From Arthonia radiata (taxonomy: Eukaryota > Ascomycota > Arthoniomycetes > Arthoniales > Arthoniaceae): 64,000 nt of DNA. The notes under the pieces were generated by a model. It was given only the letters and a program-made list of their open reading frames with translations. It made no database searches and was not told where the DNA came from. The position numbers and the translations under genes are program-made. Positions 1 through 10,139 of this stretch are shown piece by piece. The stretch is from the NCBI GenBank assembly GCA_002989075.1, contig PSQN01000001.1, positions 62,001-126,000 of the forward strand, in the 5' to 3' direction. How positions within the stretch are numbered: the stretch's first letter is position 1; each line of letters begins with the position of its first letter.

Positions 1-1126
1 CTGCACTTGTGCTGTGTCGTAATGTTCGGACAGGCGTCAGGGACCCCTTGTCGAGTTTCCGCATACTCGTTGTGCCGATAGTATTCCTCAGCCGACCAGG
101 CGCAAGCGAGCTCGCCCTGGGCAGGCTCGCCCGTGGGACACTACTATGCTTGATACTCTTCGTCGGTGAGCCGGCACTCACTTCCTCCTCACCATCGCCG
201 CTTGAATCAGACATATAGTTCTCGTTGTCGCTGTAGTATTCTTGATCGCTTCCCTGCGTATCCTGTTCGACAGGCTTGGGGTTCCCCTTGCCGCTGCTCT
301 TCTGTGATGAAGCCGACTCTATGTCACGCATTGCTAGAACGTTAGGATGTATTTCCGAAAGCGGCGTACGATGCAGAGTCTGATGCTCTTCGGGCGTTTG
401 CTGTGGGCTCTGCCGAGACTGATGCGTCACAGGTGATTGTCGTGCGCTGAGCGGCGTCCCAGCGGGAGATTGTGACGATGGTATCTCGGCTTTGATGCGC
501 CGCGCTGGTGTACTCGGAGGATGCAGTATGGCTGACGGGGGTGCTGTTGACTGTGGCGACAGGAGACGGTGTCGTTGATGGCGTGGTGATGACCGATTCC
601 CTCTCGCTGGCCACACTGGACTGCTAGTTTCTGATAAGCGATCTTCGAGCTGCGTCTGCTGCTCGTTGTATAGTGCGTCGTATTGCACATCATCCATTTC
701 ATCCTCCATCACTGACCAGTCTTCTCCGTCTCGCAGCAGAAAGCCGTCCATTTGAGTCAAGGTTTGTTGTCGTTTACGTTCAGCTTCACTGAGAGAGTTG
801 CGAGTGCGTCTTCGTTTTGATGGCGGCTGCTCCCAATCCTCCTCTTCGCTATTCACCTCTCCTCCACTTTTCTCTCCCACCTCCCCGTCAAAGCTCCCTT
901 CGTTCTGATTCTCACCTTCGAGATGTGAATCGGGATCAAGATGTGCGAAGTCGAGCTGTGTCAAGGTTGATTGCCTGCCTTTTCTGATAGCGCCAGCGTC
1001 GGTAGACCGTAAACGAGTGTTTTGCGACCTTTGACGAAAGTGTTGCTGTCGAGGAGCAGCAGGCGCAGAAGAATAGAGCCTGGACTTTGGTGCTCGGGCG
1101 GACGACCTTCGGTTGGCGGGGGCCAT
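1..1126 (-). CDS. Unrecognised disordered, probably nuclear protein (5' part, cut by window edge)
   Basis: The minus strand is open without a stop from an ATG at 1126-1124 down to the window edge, 375 codons, so only the N-terminal part is here. I do not recognise the family. The chain is low-complexity and hydrophilic with no membrane segment. It has a basic stretch PPSKRRRTR at residues 101-109 that would serve as a nuclear localisation signal, acidic patches, and a repeated motif: TLTQLDF at 54-60 and TLTQMDGF at 122-129. The part after residue 170 is rich in SP/TP and SQ/TQ pairs (SPQS, SSQSP, RQSP, ASSQ), the kind of sites used by cyclin-dependent and ATM/ATR-type kinases. It is head-to-head with RAD4 across 347 bp. 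A role in cell-cycle or DNA-damage signalling would be inference only. That the frame is coding is well supported by its length, composition and lack of stops. Confidence 0.8.
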   Translation of the reverse strand, partial: MAPANRRSSARAPKSRLYSSAPAAPRQQHFRQRSQNTRLRSTDAGAIRKGRQSTLTQLDFAHLDPDSHLEGENQNEGSFDGEVGEKSGGEVNSEEEDWEQPPSKRRRTRNSLSEAERKRQQTLTQMDGFLLRDGEDWSVMEDEMDDVQYDALYNEQQTQLEDRLSETSSPVWPARGNRSSPRHQRHRLLSPQSTAPPSAILHPPSTPARRIKAEIPSSQSPAGTPLSARQSPVTHQSRQSPQQTPEEHQTLHRTPLSEIHPNVLAMRDIESASSQKSSGKGNPKPVEQDTQGSDQEYYSDNENYMSDSSGDGEEEVSAGSPTKSIKHSSVPRASLPRASSLAPGRLRNTIGTTSMRKLDKGSLTPVRTLRHSTSA

Positions 1127-1473
1127 CGAGGATAGGTTGAGGATAGGTTTGGGCACTTGGGTTAGGATAGGTCGGGACTTGCGGGATGGCTGGACTGGTG
1201 AGAAATTGGGGTGGCTAGAGATCCCACTTACGACGCGTCAACTTCGCGTAAATCGACGCGAGGCCACGCGAGGCCGGCGTTTAGTCACTTAGTGTACCTA
1301 TGTCTTGGCATCTGATAATGTCAAATGTCAAATGACAATGTCTGTGATTATACTTTGAATGCGTACTTCGTGCCCAAATTCAGGTGCCACTGAGCATAAA
1401 CCCCCTCAATTTTTAACATCTCGCGAAGCTTGATTCATTCCAAGGGGTATTATGCTTCGTAACAGCCTTCAAC
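1127..1473. promoter_or_regulatory. Divergent promoter between the unknown gene and RAD4
   Basis: 347 bp separate two start codons pointing away from each other, so the promoters must share this space. Visible elements: three copies of GGATAGGT at 1130-1137, 1141-1148 and 1165-1172 (probably 5' leader of the minus-strand gene); a palindromic ACGCGT at 1233-1238, the core of the MCB site bound by MBF-type G1/S regulators in fungi; a tandem TGTCAAA pair at 1319-1332 followed by TGACAATGTC. The function of these sites is inferred, not shown. Confidence 0.5.
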
Positions 1474-4400
1474 ATGGCTCGAGCCAAACCATCGCGAGCC
1501 GATGGAACCACCTCCAGACGAGCGCAGGCCACGAAGATCCCGGATAGCGTCTATAGAAGTCTCGCCTTGGATGTCACTTCTAGTGACAGTCATTTACAAG
1601 GAGAAAGACCCTTGAAGCGGCGCCGAGTAGCTGGCGACGCGCCCGAGCATGAAGAGGTCGGGCCGAGAGCTGAGAGAGCGCCACACCCGCCTACTGATGC
1701 TGCTGGATCAATCGACCTCGCAGAATTCGAGCCTCAAGAAGACCAGACGATCCTCAGTCGCCTCAATGGAAGTCTCACCTCCGCAGCATTCAGCGATGAT
1801 GAAGCACTATCTTCGCACGGCGCACAGGTCGTATATGACGATAGCGAGAGCTCCGAGGATGGGGATGACGAGGAGGACGGAGGCTGGGAAAAATTGTTCA
1901 GTGAACCTGATCAAGTGCCTGAAAATGCGGCTGAAAATAAGGATAAGGCTGGGGATAGGATACAGCTCGACTTGAGCACGAAGACGGACACCCCTTTGGG
2001 AAGAGCTACCATTCAAAGACTGTCTTCAACAGTTGTTGAGAAGCGCAAACGGCTAGACATCCACAAGATTCATCTGTGCGCATTGACCGCACATTGTTAC
2101 ATCCGCAACGCATGGTGCAACGACCACCGGGTACGGAATATTCTTTCAAAGGTACTCGACAAGCGCACGAAAGCCTTTTTGATACCGAAGCGTTCACTGT
2201 CGCAACGTGACCGTACTACCCAATTTATCAAAGGCCTTGAGGAGGCCAGTCACACATGGCGTGGAAAATTTGTTATTTCAGTCAGGGGTATGAGAAAGCC
2301 CGAGTGGCCAGTCGACGAGAAGCAGCTAGAGTTCATTGCAAAACAGGCTGAAGGTACAGACTGCGATCGTAGAGATTTCCTGCGAGCGTCAGCAAGACCA
2401 TCAGGATCGCGCGACGTGGGTGCACAACTATTCTGCGCCTTGCTTCGCTCGGTCGGTGTGGACGCTCGCCTTGTCTGCTCGCTGCAGCCACTTTCCTTCA
2501 TCAGTGTCGCACCGGTCCTGACGCCGACACCACAGAAAGCAATCATAGATCTGTCAGCTTCCGCCGCTGACTACGATACTGATGCATCAGCTGCATCCGC
2601 TGGCTCGGCATCGTCTGCACCACGAGCAATCAAACGATTTGGCGGGCAGACTCGCGGAACCTCTCCTAGGCGTGATCTTGGTAAAGCCCCTGCGACGCCT
2701 CGAAATGTGAAGGGTCGCGATTCGCCTTACCCCATATTCTGGGTGGAAGCCTTCAACACGGCAAAGCAGCAATGGGTTTCTGTCGACCCGTTTGCGACGC
2801 GCACCGTAAACAGACCGCCAAAGCTCGAGCCGCCAGCCTCTGACCCGCTTAACGACATGACATATGTCGTCGCATTCAATGACGATGGGACAGCGAAGGA
2901 TGTGACTCGCCGCTACACCAAGGCTTTCAACGCGAAGACGCGCCGGAACCGCGTAGAAGTCACAGAAGGTGGAGAGCGTTGGTATCGTCAGGTCGTGAAA
3001 GTGTTCCGGTCACCCACTGGTCGCACTGACAGAGAAATCATCGAGGATGGTGAGCTGGATGGCTACGAAGCAAAAGAGCCTATGCCTCGGAATGCGCAGG
3101 ATTTCAAGAGTCACCCTTATTACGCTCTTGAGCGGCATCTCAAACGACATGAAGTTGTGCACCCGCGGCGCGAGGTGGGCAAATTGAGGACTGGCAAAGG
3201 AGAGAACATCGAGCCTGTTTTCAGAAGACGAGACATCAAGCTTTGCCAAACCGCGAATAACTGGTATCGCAACGGGCGAGAGTTGAAGCCAGGCGAACAG
3301 CCACTGAAGAGGGTCCGAGCCAGACGAAAGCCAAGGAGAGAGCCAGATGACGCAGACGACATTGAGGAGGAAGGGGACGGGACTGTCGGCCTTTTTGCGC
3401 ACCACCAGACCGAATTGTACAAACCCCCTTCATGCGCACACGGGCGCGTTCCAAAGAACCCGTATAAGAATCTCGACATCTACGTGCCGTCAATGATACC
3501 TCCCGGCGGAGTCCATATACGTTCGTCTGATGGCGTTGCAGCAGCACGAATATTACGCATTGACTACGCGGAGGCTGTTGCGGGCTTTCAATTCAAAGGC
3601 AGGAAGGGCACAGCAGTCGTAAAGGGAGTCATCGTTGCCAATGAGTATAAAGAAGCCATGGAAGAGGTCACAGAGACATTGCGGTGGCAAAGATCAGAGG
3701 CAGACCGAACAAAGAGGAGCAGGTTAGCTCTGGGAATGTGGAAAAGATTTCTGGTGGGTATGAGAATAAGAGAACGGATCATGAGTGGTCAAGAGGGTGC
3801 GTCAGCAAGCGGAGAGGGTGTGGCGCCCATCGAGGACGAAAACAGCGGCAGTGAGTATGCTCCAGAAGATAATGAAGGTGGATTCGTCGCTGCAGACGGC
3901 CCAATCGCGCGTCCCAGCAGAGGCATAGATCGCGATGTCGTCAAGGAGAAGTTCCAGGATGACTTCGCGGAGACAGTCAATGACGACTTTGCAAAGAATA
4001 GCAAAGAGTACTGGGAGCCGCCGGTCGCAAGTCCGTGGGATGTGCCGGGTCTACTCGAGCCTGTTGAGCCTGAGTATCTTTTCCGCGGAACTGCCGATGG
4101 CCGTGGTGATATCGATGCGCTATTCGACGAGCCTACGGACGAGGGCGGGTTCGTTCGAAAGGTGAATGGGCAAACGCCAGGGCCGAAAGAGGACCGAGAC
4201 CTGGCGTCTGCTGCAGGAGACGCTGTCGAAGATACCGAGACAGGTGGAGGCTTCATGATGGAGGGACCCCCCGAGCAAGAGCATCCTCAAGATGAAATTT
4301 GTTCGAATGTCAAATCATTGACCGCATTGGAGGTGGGAACGAATGGCACAGCGGACGATCAACATGGGGATCCCGTCACCGCTGCGCCGAAGCCAGAGGC

Positions 4401-4512
4401 TTCAAACAATGCAGACATGAGTGATGAGCTTGACAACCAGTCGCTGTTGTCGCACGACCCTGACGATGATGACGCAGAACCTGAATGGCTCGACGACGAA
4501 GTTGGTCTGTAG
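1474..4512 (+). CDS. RAD4: DNA repair protein RAD4 (XPC homologue)
   Basis: Intronless 1,012-residue frame. Rad4/XPC, with Rad23, finds helix-distorting DNA damage and starts global-genome nucleotide excision repair in the nucleus. Seen in order: a long disordered acidic/basic N-terminus (1-170); a helical region near 190-300; a transglutaminase-like fold in two pieces, with GSRDVGAQLFCALLRSVGVD starting near 311 and YPIFWVEAFN near 419, separated by a disordered insert as is usual in this family; BHD1 at about 537-614 (HPYYALERHL, NNWYRNGRELKPGEQPLKRV); BHD2 around 640-685 with VPKNPYKNLDIYVPSMIPPG; BHD3 around 693-732 with AGFQFKGRKGTAVVKGVIVA. The remaining C-terminus is acidic and disordered. 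The family is known to lack the transglutaminase catalytic triad. The start ATG has a good context (CAACATGGC), and length fits fungal Rad4. Assignment is secure; the exact symbol follows yeast usage. Confidence 0.96.
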   Translation: MARAKPSRADGTTSRRAQATKIPDSVYRSLALDVTSSDSHLQGERPLKRRRVAGDAPEHEEVGPRAERAPHPPTDAAGSIDLAEFEPQEDQTILSRLNGSLTSAAFSDDEALSSHGAQVVYDDSESSEDGDDEEDGGWEKLFSEPDQVPENAAENKDKAGDRIQLDLSTKTDTPLGRATIQRLSSTVVEKRKRLDIHKIHLCALTAHCYIRNAWCNDHRVRNILSKVLDKRTKAFLIPKRSLSQRDRTTQFIKGLEEASHTWRGKFVISVRGMRKPEWPVDEKQLEFIAKQAEGTDCDRRDFLRASARPSGSRDVGAQLFCALLRSVGVDARLVCSLQPLSFISVAPVLTPTPQKAIIDLSASAADYDTDASAASAGSASSAPRAIKRFGGQTRGTSPRRDLGKAPATPRNVKGRDSPYPIFWVEAFNTAKQQWVSVDPFATRTVNRPPKLEPPASDPLNDMTYVVAFNDDGTAKDVTRRYTKAFNAKTRRNRVEVTEGGERWYRQVVKVFRSPTGRTDREIIEDGELDGYEAKEPMPRNAQDFKSHPYYALERHLKRHEVVHPRREVGKLRTGKGENIEPVFRRRDIKLCQTANNWYRNGRELKPGEQPLKRVRARRKPRREPDDADDIEEEGDGTVGLFAHHQTELYKPPSCAHGRVPKNPYKNLDIYVPSMIPPGGVHIRSSDGVAAARILRIDYAEAVAGFQFKGRKGTAVVKGVIVANEYKEAMEEVTETLRWQRSEADRTKRSRLALGMWKRFLVGMRIRERIMSGQEGASASGEGVAPIEDENSGSEYAPEDNEGGFVAADGPIARPSRGIDRDVVKEKFQDDFAETVNDDFAKNSKEYWEPPVASPWDVPGLLEPVEPEYLFRGTADGRGDIDALFDEPTDEGGFVRKVNGQTPGPKEDRDLASAAGDAVEDTETGGGFMMEGPPEQEHPQDEICSNVKSLTALEVGTNGTADDQHGDPVTAAPKPEASNNADMSDELDNQSLLSHDPDDDDAEPEWLDDEVGL

Positions 4513-5838
4513 AGATGGTCTTATTTGCTTGGTCTCTTTTGCGACGGCTTGTTGCAGACAATACTGGGTACATATCATTGCGTGGCTATGCCTGTCACAT
4601 CAAATCTACGAGCAGCGTTGTCTTTTGATCAGCACTACTCCTGTGTCGTTCCACACGTTCTTATCGCAGCGAATACCCGAATGAGAAAAAGAACTCCAAG
4701 GTCAGCATCCCAAGGCTTTCTTCTTGTACTTCCTTTCACACGCTCCCGTGAAGCATACATACCTAGCTTGAGAGTTTGCGGAGTCCATGCTGAGGATGAG
4801 CAGTACCTGCGTGCCCGATCCGTCCTCCCGGTTAAGGCTATTGTTGATCTAGAGAGGCTATGATCGCCCAGTATTGCCGCTGCTTACACTGATCCGCAGA
4901 ACCAACTCACCCAACCTCTGCTCTTAAGACAATTTCCCTTATGATATGCCCCTAACGGCTAGTCTTCGTATTCTGCCCCAATGATAAGAGCAAGAGAGGT
5001 GGTTGAGAACACCTATTCGGAGCTGAAGAGCGGCTGACTTGGCCGACCCCGTTGGAGCTTTTCACGGCCGGAGCGGGCATCGCCGGATTCTCACTACAAA
5101 GAACCTAGCACAGGCTGACACGATGTATTCTGAGGACCTGGCCGCGTTCCACTTTTGGCCATTCCTCCTGCACAACCGCTGCAAGACTGCTGCAGCCCTA
5201 CGTACGCTGTACATGGGTCTCACAGAAGCAGCGGTCTGTCTTCCGGCTGTTCACCTACGCCTTGGAACTCGCACAACGCGCAAATGTGAGAAGAAATTGT
5301 CATTGTCGTTTTTTACAGCGGTTTGGCAGCGTCCTTTGGTCATCCATCAAGAATTACAGCCGGGCCGCCATGGATCTCAGCCCGCGAGCGTGACGGCGCG
5401 TTGCAGACCTCGTTGCGGCCGAGTCATGCACAGCTTCCTTGTGCAGCGCGCCTACACAAGCACACAAGGAAGCGTTGTCGTGATGGCCTGAGCTTCTCGC
5501 GGCCTCTGCGCTCAGCCCCGGCTATATCACTCCAAGCGCGAATCATGCCCGCCAACGTCCTTCCTCTCCATCCTGATCGATGCTGACGAGTGTTACACAT
5601 GCATCCGTTCGCACCGTGCTCCTCTCCCCATGCATCCATTTCACGCGCAAGGGTGCAGGAAGGATCCTGCTCTCCCATCCTAGCTCCGCCTCTGCGCTGA
5701 CAGTCTAGACCTCGAACCGCTTTTTGCACATTTAGAGGTCTACCTTTCGTATTTTCTCTTATCGTCGTCAACGAAGATCTTCTTCAATCGCAACACATCG
5801 TCCTCTATCAATGTTGACGTAGCATCCAGCGACGCAAC
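4513..5838. other. Intergenic region, RAD4 3' end to rhodopsin-domain gene
   Basis: 1.3 kb with no convincing gene. Reading frames of 112 and 150 codons (4525-4863 and 5039-5491) lack an ATG at their stated starts and have compositionally odd translations. The right end is the leader of the next gene: a TATA-like GGCTATATCAC near 5519-5529, pyrimidine-rich DNA, and a three-codon upstream reading frame (ATG TTG ACG TAG) at 5811-5822, ending 16 bp before the main ATG. Confidence 0.6.
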
Positions 5839-7078
5839 ATGACCTTCCCGGCCAACGGTGGCACATGGCTGAGCACCACCGAGTTCGCTTTCTTTGTCGT
5901 CTTCCTTTTTATCATTACTGTATTCCTGGGCCTTCGGCTATGGTCTCGGACGCTGCAAAAGGGGCTTCGCCCACGAGCGTTGACGGTGTCTGACTATGTC
6001 GTGATCATCGGATATCTTGCGACAGTCGGACAGACTGTGTGCATGGTTGTAGCGACTTCCATTGGGGGCAGTGGCCAACATGTGGATCGACTGAGCGACG
6101 AGGTGCAACAAAAGGGTCAGAAGGCTCTCTTCACTGCGGCTTTCTTCTGGATCACAGCTACCTCCACACTCAAGATGTCTATCCTACTTCTCTACATCGA
6201 GATCTTCAACTCGCAGACACCTCGACGTATTGCTTATGGCATGTTGGCCGTCGTGGGGGCATTCTTTCTCGGCTTTCTCGTTGCCATCTTCACTCAGTGC
6301 TTTCCCTTTTCGATGAACTGGGACAAATACGAAACAGGGCGTTGTGGGAATTTGGCGGCCGAAGCAAAAGCTGGATCGTTTCTCAATATGATCTTTGATA
6401 TCACACTTACCGTCTTCCCTATTCCGATGGTCTGGGGTCTGCAGATGCCAGTTAGGAAACGCATCGGACTCATTGTCTTGTTTGGTCTTGGTACAGTGTA
6501 AGTCTGCGCCTCGCCCTTTCCTTAATCAACACAGCTCTGCGCTTGCCAATGGACGGTCGTGACTTGTGTGAACTCGGACGAGGCCTGCTTGATTGAGGTA
6601 TTGCACACTCACCAGTCCGCCAAGTGCTAATGAATATCACAGTGCCGATTCCATCACTGTCGCACGTGCCGCCATCACCATGAATCCCTCTGGGCAGGAC
6701 TACTCGTACTTCTCCGCCAAGACTAACATCCTTGCCGGCATGGAGCTGTGGCTCGGCGTCATCATCGCCTGCACACCTCTCATCAAGCCCGCTCTCGCCC
6801 GCATGCACATCACCACGCCTTCAGCGGGCCCCAGCAGACTCAGCAAGGGAAGTGGCAGCCAACCGATATATCGGTCCGATCCAGAGGCGACTCCGAGCAG
6901 TGGACTCAGCTCGATGAAGAAGGGGTCTTCTGAGTGCACCAGCCTCAAGAAGGTCGACGCTTGGGAGCGGCAGTTCTTGTACCTCGAGAGCGATAGCGAG
7001 GATGCGCTACCGTTGCGGGACTTGTCACATTGTAGCACGCCCGAGCCGCCGAGGGCGTATCTATCCCCACCAAGATGA
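5839..7078 (+). CDS. Seven-helix integral membrane protein, fungal rhodopsin-domain (Pth11-like) family
   Basis: Two exons, 5839-6497 and 6643-7078, give 364 residues. The 145-bp intron starts GTAAGT, has a branch-like GCTAATG at 6627-6632 and ends CAG at 6642; the join restores one frame (GLGTV-ADSITVARAAI). Hydrophobic helices lie near residues 15-35, 50-72, 95-120, 130-152, 176-200, 207-225 and 255-275. Family marks seen include an Arg-rich loop after helix 1 (LRLWSRTLQKGLRP), DYVVIIGY at helix 2, and the late helix LWLGVIIACTPLIKPALAR, where the family has an E-x-x-x-G-I-I-x-A-x-x-P-x-L-x-P pattern. The C-terminal tail of about 80 residues is polar and Ser-rich. Such proteins are plasma-membrane or vacuolar; some act as surface sensors (Pth11), most are unstudied. 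A uORF sits just upstream. Ligand and partner are unknown. Confidence 0.88.
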
Positions 7079-7985
7079 ACTCCTGATCTGGAAGCAACAA
7101 TGAAAGAGGAGTTCCAAGTAGGAGCTTGCCGCCAATGTCGTGCGGTACCTCCCGCTCTGGTGCGGTCTGAAATTGCCATGCCAAGGGTCAATATGGACGC
7201 ACACCCCTAAACCCGGGCCAAAGTGAGCACGATATCGGAACGCTAAACGCCACTAGTAACGCTACACAGTCGGATACCTTCCCAACATCTGCAAAGTGAG
7301 ACCCGACCTTCCCAGGAATGGCCGTCTCTGCATTCAATGCAACAACGGCCACGATGTTCGTACGGCGAGGACAATACGAAGCCAAAGCAACCTTGAACCT
7401 GAAGGTCGTCGCGATAGTCCTGAGTAACTACATGTGCTGGCATATCCACCAAATCCTGCGTTTGACAAGCGTCGAAGCATGCGGATGAGCTTAAACCCCC
7501 AATATAGGAGTGCAGTCGCATCTTCAGAAAGCCTGCATCCCATGCATGCAGCGCGAACGCAGAAACATCTCCGTCTCATGGCCTGATAAGTGTGGGTCAA
7601 GGCGTACCATGGATCAAGAGGTCGAGGGCAAAGCGGTTGCAGAGTTGATGGAGTGCGTACGCAAAGATGTGTGCGATCCGATATCATATCCGAGAAACCA
7701 GCGGAGCGGTAGGCCCATGACCAAGATGAGGAAGAATAGAGAGTGTGAGGCACAACATGAATTAAGGCTACGATGGCACGATGGATGGGGATAACCACCT
7801 ACCAAGAAGCTTACGTAGCTTAACATGAGACAGCAGGGGCTCATAGACATGAGCGTGTCGAACTACAACGCACGCCAGTTTCTAAGATGCTGTTGAGATT
7901 GATGGTCCTATGTTCAAGTCTATGTCCACGCTTTTGATCGTACAAAACTGTCGCTTACATCCAAAGCCGTGCATCAGCTTCGTTG
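7079..7985. other. Intergenic region between convergent genes
   Basis: 907 bp separate the stop of the rhodopsin-domain gene from the stop of QNS1, which face each other. It must hold both 3' UTRs. Frames of up to 154 codons occur (minus 7334-7798; plus 7510-7794), but their translations look like random read-through and show no domain. I see no RNA gene or repeat here. Confidence 0.5.
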
Positions 7986-10139
7986 CTACTCTGATTTTGC
8001 TCCTCCCTTTCCTTCCCTCTCCAACAACCCGACATACCCCTCAATCTTTCGATACGCCCAGCTCAAAGGCGGCAACAAGAACGGTCTCAGGTCAAACCGA
8101 TTGTCCTCAGGACTGTAGCCCTCCGCATGATAACTCGGCGTCAAGGTCGTCATCTTATGCCTATTGATCCCATAGTAAAAGTTGAAATGCCGCACCTTCT
8201 CGTAAATCTCTCGTGCGCTCATGCGGTGGCCCCACATCTGCCAGAGGCGCTGCCACTGGCCCCACGGACCTAACCGCTCATTTTTACGTAGTTGACCAAA
8301 CGCCGAGAGTTCCGCGTAGGAGATGCCCATCTCTTCCTCGTCGTTTTGGATGGATCCGGTATTGGGGATGAGCTCAGCGGAGGGCGTAGCCGAGAGGAAG
8401 TCTTGCAGCTGTGGCAAGTCGAAGTTGGTCTTCGCCCATGAGATAAACTTACGCAGGTCAATCTTCGAAATGCTGCCGATAGGGTTCAGGTCTGCGGAGG
8501 AGGCGTCGTATTTGGTAAAATAGCCTCTCAGTGCTTCGTCGACGTTGCTGGAGCCCAGAACGAGAATGCCTCCAGGTTTTGAGCGCTCGCCTCGCTGTTG
8601 GCGCACTTGAGGGAGCATCGACGCGAGAAGGTAGGCGAGGACCATCCGGGTGCGGGCTTGGATGTTCTGGAGAGCAAGAGATTCGGCGTTGGTGCCGCCT
8701 TGGGTATTGTAGCGCAGCGTCAGGCCGAATAGAGTCTGCACGACGGTGGTGAGCCCCGAGACAACGGCATCGAAGTTGAAGTCGAGATGGTATGAGCCGA
8801 TAGCTTTTGACAGATCTCTAGCGCGGCCACGTGTTTCTGCCCCGGAATTTTGCGTGCCCATGTAGGCGGTGTGGAGGATACGGTCGCAGATCTCTTGAGG
8901 TGACTTCGGTACCCAGGTAGATTCGTCAGGTTCGCCGGCGATGCGACGAAGATCGATGAGAACTTGGGAGTTGTCTGCAGCGATGGCTTTGTGTACCATG
9001 CGGCACATGGAGAAGACGATGATAGAGGTTGCGCAGCTATCGATGCCGCCTGAGAGGCAGAGAAAGTAGCCGGATTGTCTGGAACGACGCAGGTAGTCCC
9101 AGAGCCAGGCAGCGGGGCCAAGAGCGATTTCTTCCTCGGGCTCGAAGTATGTAATAGTCACGGACGACGTGGGTGTAATGCGTTGTAGGATAGCATCATG
9201 CTGAGAGTAGGCGAGAGATGCGGAGAGCTTGATTCGAGTGTATGATGGTTGTCGCTCGGCTTTGTTGCGCCACGAGGGTGGAAAGCGGGCACTCCTGATC
9301 TGCTCGAGGTCAATTGTTGCCGCACGTACTTCAACATCTTGGAGAGAGAATTGGGAGCCTTGAGCCACCATCTCTCCATTAATGCAGATCATGGCTGTGC
9401 CGTCATAGTAAAGTCTGTCCGCATCGCAGCCCTGGAGATTGCTATACATGTAAGCGGCCCTCGTCTTTGCACTTGCAGCCATCACGAGCTCGACTCGCTT
9501 GTTCAGCTTGCGCAACTCATGGTGGCTTCCGGATGAGTTGCAAATGATGTCAGTGCCGTCCTGTGCAAGCCCGTCGTGGGGTGGATCTGGCGCGAAAAGC
9601 TCCTCACACATTTCAATACCAATGGTGACTGGTGAGCTATCAGAAGTTTCCAATACCACGTCACCTATCGTTGTTGAATACTGGCCGCTCACCTCTCGAA
9701 TACATTGTGGCATGTCGAACGATTCCGATTGCCTACGCTGTGCCCAAGCCGTGAAGTATCGAGCTTCTCGGAAGTTGCCATCGTTAGCCAAGTCCATCTT
9801 AGGCCGTATGAACAGTACCGTGCCGTTGTAGATCCATACTCTGCAGTTGTAGTATACTGACCTGTGCGCAACTGGCATGCCTACGTCAAATACAATGTCA
9901 TAGCAGGCCTCGTTCGAGAGGAGCTTCGCAAGGACATCGAAGTACAGCTCGCACCAGTCTCTCTCATGAAAGTGATCCAGAAGGCCATATGAAGGGATTG
10001 ATAGCTCGGGCGTGATCATCAGCCTGGCACCTTGAGCTTTTGCATCTTTCACGGCTTGGACTATGCGCTCGTAGTTGCCATCAAGGTCCAGCGCCCATTG
10101 ATCTAGGGCGCATGTCGCGATCTTGATGAGCTGAGGCAT
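7986..10139 (-). CDS. QNS1: Glutamine-dependent NAD+ synthetase
   Basis: Intronless 717-residue frame, the usual length for the eukaryotic enzyme. It makes NAD+ from nicotinic acid adenine dinucleotide, ATP and glutamine-derived ammonia, the last step of both de novo and Preiss-Handler routes. The N-terminal nitrilase-type glutaminase domain (1 to about 300) shows all three catalytic residues: Glu45 in TPELSIPSYG, Lys114 in RPKMDLANDGNFRE and Cys178 in IGIEMCEELF. The C-terminal synthetase domain has the PP-loop SGGIDS at 363-368, then TAYMGTQNS, and further on the adenylate-site region GSSNVDEALRGYFTKYDASSADLNPIG. The C-terminal FNFYYGINRHKMTTLTPSYHAEGYSPEDNRFDLRPF is typical of the fungal enzyme. 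It is divergent from PAN2 across 503 bp and convergent with the membrane protein gene. No break or oddity seen. Confidence 0.98.
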   Translation of the reverse strand: MPQLIKIATCALDQWALDLDGNYERIVQAVKDAKAQGARLMITPELSIPSYGLLDHFHERDWCELYFDVLAKLLSNEACYDIVFDVGMPVAHRSVYYNCRVWIYNGTVLFIRPKMDLANDGNFREARYFTAWAQRRQSESFDMPQCIREVSGQYSTTIGDVVLETSDSSPVTIGIEMCEELFAPDPPHDGLAQDGTDIICNSSGSHHELRKLNKRVELVMAASAKTRAAYMYSNLQGCDADRLYYDGTAMICINGEMVAQGSQFSLQDVEVRAATIDLEQIRSARFPPSWRNKAERQPSYTRIKLSASLAYSQHDAILQRITPTSSVTITYFEPEEEIALGPAAWLWDYLRRSRQSGYFLCLSGGIDSCATSIIVFSMCRMVHKAIAADNSQVLIDLRRIAGEPDESTWVPKSPQEICDRILHTAYMGTQNSGAETRGRARDLSKAIGSYHLDFNFDAVVSGLTTVVQTLFGLTLRYNTQGGTNAESLALQNIQARTRMVLAYLLASMLPQVRQQRGERSKPGGILVLGSSNVDEALRGYFTKYDASSADLNPIGSISKIDLRKFISWAKTNFDLPQLQDFLSATPSAELIPNTGSIQNDEEEMGISYAELSAFGQLRKNERLGPWGQWQRLWQMWGHRMSAREIYEKVRHFNFYYGINRHKMTTLTPSYHAEGYSPEDNRFDLRPFLLPPLSWAYRKIEGYVGLLEREGKGGAKSE

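Noticed and set aside
1155-1168. Telomere-like GGGTTAGG word near the RAD4 promoter
   Set aside because: A single copy within the GGATAGGT-like repeats; no array.
4525-4863. 112-codon plus-strand frame after RAD4
   Set aside because: No ATG at its start; lies in the likely 3' UTR; no recognisable protein.
5039-5491. 150-codon plus-strand frame between RAD4 and the rhodopsin-domain gene
   Set aside because: Begins with TTG rather than ATG, has no domain, and its composition looks like read-through of non-coding DNA.
7334-7798. 154-codon minus-strand frame and an overlapping plus-strand frame
   Set aside because: Random-looking translations between two convergent genes; no domain or splice structure to support a gene.
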